Below are positions 60,047-64,000 of a stretch of 64,000 nucleotides of DNA, piece after piece; within the stretch, counting starts at the first letter, position 1; each line of letters begins with the position of its first letter. This DNA is from Mycoemilia scoparia. Taxonomy: Eukaryota > Kickxellomycota > Kickxellomycetes > Kickxellales > Kickxellaceae. The stretch spans positions 1 through 64,000 of the forward strand of contig JANBPU010000069.1 in assembly GCA_027575805.1 (NCBI GenBank). The letters are read 5' to 3'. Position numbers and translations under genes: made by a program. The notes below the pieces were generated by a model. The model saw nothing but the letters and a program-made list of their open reading frames with translations, did not search any database and was not told the DNA's origin.

Positions 60047-60485
60047 ATGGAGCCTGGTAAGAATTTACCTGAATCAAGAATATTTAACTCGAGATTCTTG
60101 CAAGAAAGCTCATTACAACTCAAATTATACCACTGTTTTGCTTTGTAGAAATGAAGATATCGCAGAAGGAAATGGCCGAGGCCAGATTACCTTTACATTA
60201 CCGTGACTACTGCGCCCACCTCCTCGTTCCCTTAAACAAATGTCGCCACAGGACAGCCTACATGCCATGGAAATGCGAAGACGAGCGCCACGAATACGAA
60301 AAATGTCAATATGAAGAGTAAGATTTCAGTAGTCACCATTTCCAGTCATTGGTAGCTCATGGGCTGTAGACACAAACTAACTATGTTGTCATTTGACTAC
60401 TACGCAAAATAGCTTCCTCAGACGTTCTAAAATGCTTGCTAAAATTAATGAGGAAAAGAAGACAGCAGCAGCAGTAGCTAAATAA
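60047..60485 (+). CDS. NADH:ubiquinone oxidoreductase subunit NDUFB7 (B18)
   Basis: Three exons: 60047-60056 (10 nt), 60149-60317 and 60413-60485, 83 aa. This is an accessory subunit of the complex I membrane arm on the intermembrane-space side. Two CX9C motifs, C-AHLLVPLNK-C and C-EDERHEYEK-C, form the coiled-coil-helix fold imported by the Mia40 route; PLHYRDYCAHLLVPLNKCR is typical of NDUFB7. The C terminus is a Lys/Ala-rich helix. The 10-nt first exon (ATGGAGCCTG) is supported by a GTAAGA donor and TTGTAG acceptor in frame; starting at the Met of exon 2 (MKISQKEM) is an alternative. It is divergent from MetRS with about 300 bp between, a shared mitochondrial-gene promoter. Confidence 0.9.
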
Positions 60486-60768
60486 GCACAGAATTATAGA
60501 CATCTTTACGATTGTACAATTTATTGCCAAAAGGCACATACACGCCTCTTCTTTTGTGTTTGATTTCAATTACAATGTTATTTGGCCAGTCGCCGATCTG
60601 GCAAAAGGGCATTTAAACATGGGTTGTGATATTTATAATGATGGGGATGTATTTCTTCCGACTAGATATGATGACAGCTTTAATTTACCCCTGAAGGGGT
60701 GAAAAAATAAAATAGACAGAAAATGATATATAAGCAAAAAATAACACGCAGTAGGTAAGCTGGCTGGC

Positions 60769-62330
60769 CTATTGTCTATACTGGGCAGCAATGTGCTTTG
60801 CGATGGTCTGAAGCTGGATGTTCGAAGTTCCTATTATATAAAGCAAAATGTATCTTAGTTCCTGGCCCAAATATCTTTTTCATAGCATGTATATCTAATA
60901 AACCAGCCTACCCTCATATATGCTTCCGATTTTGGCATCACGGTAGAACTTTTCTGCTGGAAGTTCGCGGGTGAAGCCAACCCCTCCGAGCCACTCAATG
61001 CACTTGGATGCTGACTCTTCTGCTACTTGGCAGGCAAACAGTTTGGCCATTGCAGCCTCCTTTACGAAAGACTTGCCCTCTTCCTTGAGACGAGCAGCAT
61101 TGTACGTCAAGAGCCTTGCTGCTTCAATGTCAGTGGCTATCTTGGCATACTGGTGCTGCATTCCCTGGAAGTCGCCAATGTATGTGTTGAACTGCTTTCT
61201 CTGGAACAAATATGGCATAGTTTGCTCGTAAACGCCCTGTGCAATTCCCAACATCTGGGCAGCAATGCCTATGCGACCCTCGTTGAGGATCTCGATGGCA
61301 TATCTGTAGCCCTTACCAAGCTCACCGACAACATTGGATTCTGGGACCTTGACTTCGTCAAAGTCGAGTACACAAGTGGATGAGGCACGGATACCCAGCT
61401 TCTTTTCCTTTTTGGCGATCTTGACTCCCATATCTTTCTCGACTAAGAAGCACGAGATACCCTTATACCCCTTGCTTGGGTCAATGTTAGCAAACACTAG
61501 GAAAATTTCTGCCTCGGCAGAGTTGGAGATCCACATTTTGCTGCCATTGAGAACCCAGTAGTCGCCCTTCTTTTCAGCACGGGTGGCAAGGGCAAAAGCG
61601 TCGCTACCTGATCCTGCCTCGGTGAGACAGAAAGAGCCAACCTTATCTGTAGCAAGCTGAGAGAGATACTTATTCTTTAGCTCATCATTTGCGTGCTGGC
61701 GTAACACAGTGTTCACAAGCGTGTTGTGGACGTCGCAGAGAGTAGCGATCGAAGCGTCAACCTTTGCGATCTCCTCAACAGCAATGATGGCAGAAGTAAA
61801 CGATGCCTCAGCACCTCCAAGATCGGCGGATGTTTCGATGCCCATTAGCTATATATTTGTGGATGTGTATATTTAGGCTGTGTTAGTACATTTATAGTAA
61901 CATCGGATCTAAACATCACAACCACGTTCAACGATCACGTGCAGATCTACAAACAAAGAACGTGATGGCACTTACACCTTGGTTGAACAACTCTTTGATG
62001 ACAACAGGATCGGTTTTTTCGTTTTCCTCCATTTCCTGGACCTTGGGCTGTATAACATCTTGGGCAAACTTTGAAACTGCAGACAATAAATGTAGGCATG
62101 AAGCAAATGTTAGTAAGTAAGCAAATATCATAGCTCTATAAGATTTTGTTTTGGAGAGCAGAGAGGACATTACCCATATCGCGCATCATCTCTTCTTCCT
62201 CGGTGAAGGTATGCAGCGAGTTCAGGGCAGCACCCACAGACTCTGTCCTATTTAGAGCAGTTGTGGAAAAGGCACGGAGATTGTTGGTCAAGGCGCGGCG
62301 TGAAAGAATCTGGAGGCTGTTGCGAAACAT
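60769..62330 (-). CDS. Short/branched-chain acyl-CoA dehydrogenase (ACADSB-like), mitochondrial
   Basis: Four exons on the minus strand: 62174-62330, 61976-62076, 60912-61848 and 60769-60830, 418 aa. An FAD enzyme that oxidises acyl-CoA in beta-oxidation or in isoleucine and valine breakdown. The presequence is Arg/Ser/Leu-rich ([20 protein letters not shown]). Family signatures are [20 protein letters not shown] (FAD and substrate binding), [14 protein letters not shown] and [20 protein letters not shown]. The catalytic Glu lies in IYEGTSNIQ at the last exon junction. NQGLMGIET supports the exon 2-3 splice. The best match by memory is ACADSB; short-chain ACADS is the alternative. Confidence 0.93.
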
Positions 62331-63927
62331 GGTTGCTGGACAGAAGTAATGGTGTTTACAAGAACTGGACAGATATTTAGAAAGTACAAATACCAAGAGC
62401 TATTACAGAACTAAACTTAAAAAGACAACAAATGAAGAACGATACCAGGTCTCATGCTCACATGCCTATGGCACGCCCTTTTAAGGTTGACGAATGCGCA
62501 TAAATAATGGATGGCAAATTGGGTCTGGATGGAGGAAACAGTACTTCAATCGCAGAATGCATTCCCCTAATCCTTCATGGCTCCTCCAACGTGACATGTC
62601 ACCCATACTAGCCAACCTCAGCAAAATTTACGAGATTAATTGAGCCTCTCTTTGCCTTTGTCCCCGATCCAGAGTGGCTATGCATTCGCCAGATTTACCC
62701 ACGGTCGGATCACGGTATACTCTAAGCACCGACCACAATGAAAACCCGTGACTTTTGTGATTTCCTTTGAGCCATGTTGATTATATTTGATCTAATCGTT
62801 TTGGCACTTTGCGAAATTGGCATTTCTGTTGGGTTTCCAGTCCAAGCCGGTGCTATCAATAGCAATAAATTGTTCTTCCTAAGCCAGAGCTAAAAGGAAG
62901 ATGGTAAGGCTGGTCCTATAAGCCAATGGACGAGCGACAGTGATGTAATGCAATGCCCTGCCTCAGGAACAAATTACTGTGACTCTCATTAACTCAGCGC
63001 CAGTTCACCTTGGCTGTATTGATGATACTTGTGCACACGTTTTGCACTTTAACCCAGACTAGACAATGCTTTGAAGCCCTCCTTTCTTCATTGTGTTTTG
63101 CTTTGCAAATGGGCTTATCTTTGAGACCCCTCTGTTAAGTCCGATTTGATGCTGTGATACCATTACAAGCGGGTGAGAGAAAAAGAGAGAGAGGAGGGGT
63201 ATACTATTCATCATTCAGAATCATCACCCGTGTGTGTGTGCGTGCGCGCCAAACAAGACAAGTCTGAGGAAATACCATAAAGGCCCCACTCCTGCAAAAG
63301 AAACAATAGCATACTGTAGTGATACAACTCTTTACTATGGCTTTTGCTTTCCAAGTGATATGGATGATTAGGCATTTTATTACTCCTATGGGGTGGCTAT
63401 ATACCACTGAAAAGACCCTCTGTAGTAGATGAAAGCATTTTATTACTCCTAGGGAGGTGTCTATATGCCACATACACTAAAAACTGTGTTTGCCATTTGC
63501 TTTCCAAGCAATAATGAGCCCATGGGTCATCTTGTCTTGAGCTATTATTTGTGAAATGGACGATGTCCTTGCTGATAAAGCTTCACACCTCTTGATGCAT
63601 GCTAATGATAAGATGAAGACATATGACCCCCCTTGACCTTCTAAAAAGTATCATAGCTTGGTAAGATCCTGTTTTGCTTTGATCAAGCTTTCTTGGCATG
63701 GTGTAATAAGCTGTATACAGGCGACACGGAGTCTTTTTGGACTAATTTTAGAATACTTTGTACATCATCAAAGATGCTTCGCAAATGCGATGAGGAAGAT
63801 CTCACATCCCTTTTGCCTTTCTATTTTGGTTGTAGCTTTTTATACTATATATTTTCTCTTGTGTTAATTTTATTTTTGGCCATCCCCCACTTTAAAGAAA
63901 TATTTGTAAAAAGTAGTAATAGCTAAT
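62331..63927. other. Intergenic region with local duplications, no firm gene
   Basis: About 1.6 kb. It holds the acyl-CoA dehydrogenase promoter, a (TG)n/(CG)n stretch at about 63230-63248 and duplicated short segments at 63345-63520. A small open frame at the right (about 63693-63926) is hydrophobic and without motif. Confidence 0.45.
63345..63520. repeat. Local duplicated segment and dispersed repeat, copy 2
   Basis: GCATTTTATTACTCCTATGG at 63372 recurs at 63435 as GCATTTTATTACTCCTAGGG, each followed by a GGTG-CTATAT-CCA sequence; TTTGCTTTCCAAG occurs at about 63345 and 63497. The piece CTATATGCCACATACACTAA plus AAACTGTGTTTGCC (63461-63494) matches 22064-22103. So a short unit is duplicated here and has a relative 41 kb away. 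Confidence 0.6.
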
Positions 63928-64000
63928 ATGAGTTATGTGCCATCAGCCCCCATTTATGATGAAATGCAAAGGTATGCGCCTCCACCCCCGCCTCTCCCTG
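63928..64000 (+). CDS. Possible 5' end of a further gene, cut by the window edge
   Basis: ATG at 63928 opens a frame to the window end: MSYVPSAPIYDEMQRYAPPP, continuing with prolines. Pro-rich N termini of this kind are common in fungal regulatory or adaptor proteins, but 24 codons cannot be assigned. A GTATGC sequence inside it could also be a donor. Confidence 0.35.
   Translation, partial: MSYVPSAPIYDEMQRYAPPPPPLP

Overview
The window is a gene-dense piece of a fungal nuclear chromosome. It carries 26 supportable protein genes, two of them doubtful at the edges. Many are split by short GT-AG introns of about 50-120 nt with tight GTAAGT or GTATGT donors. The gene set combines complex I (NDUFB7 type), a DNMT1-type cytosine methyltransferase with an RFTS module and two BAH domains, a GMPPA-type pyrophosphorylase-like protein, a CysA/Cys2-type serine O-acetyltransferase and forkhead factors. 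This argues for a filamentous or early-diverging fungus rather than a budding yeast. A zoopagomycete such as Kickxellomycotina is a guess that I cannot confirm from sequence alone. No rRNA, tRNA, CRISPR array, viral gene or secondary-metabolite cluster was seen.

Layout. 1-9.3 kb: an Ala/Lys/Glu-rich protein, proteasome alpha1 (PSMA6/Scl1), a membrane-anchored mitochondrial NDP kinase, a YjbQ-family protein, pyrroline-5-carboxylate reductase and Ran GTPase. 9.3-11.7 kb: gene-poor, with repeats. 11.7-20.5 kb: a membrane-anchored ubiquitin protease, a CSC1/OSCA channel-like protein and a secreted pepsin-type protease. 20.5-22.5 kb: gene-poor, with two inverted-repeat elements and an older dispersed repeat. 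22.5-31.2 kb: the intronless 1632-aa DNA methyltransferase, Lsg1 GTPase and Arf GTPase. 32.3-39.3 kb: GMPPA-like protein, mitochondrial ribosomal protein uL1m and a Nup88/Nup82-like nucleoporin. 40-46 kb: two divergently transcribed forkhead genes around a 3.1-kb intergenic region. 46.5-50 kb: a Ppg1-like phosphatase facing the serine O-acetyltransferase gene. 51.9-56.4 kb: UDP-GlcNAc pyrophosphorylase, an unrecognised 421-aa protein and mitochondrial RidA. 57-62.3 kb: mitochondrial methionyl-tRNA synthetase, NDUFB7 and short/branched-chain acyl-CoA dehydrogenase. The start of another gene may lie at the right edge.

Most genes are housekeeping and are not arranged as a pathway. Some share themes: mitochondrial function (NDK, uL1m, MetRS, NDUFB7, acyl-CoA dehydrogenase, RidA, probably the serine acetyltransferase), small GTPases (Ran, Arf, Lsg1), nuclear transport (Ran, Nup88) and sugar-nucleotide supply for wall and glycans (UAP1, GMPPA-like).

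The most unusual non-coding feature is a family of about 110-150-bp elements with long terminal inverted repeats around a TTTTTGAAGGG core. It occurs in at least five places, all intergenic, and looks like a MITE family. Two further dispersed repeats occur in the same gene-poor gaps. The most notable gene is the intronless DNMT1-like enzyme, which sits beside a cluster of these repeats. Two introns use GC-AG splice sites, and the nucleoporin gene appears to start with a 4-nt coding exon.
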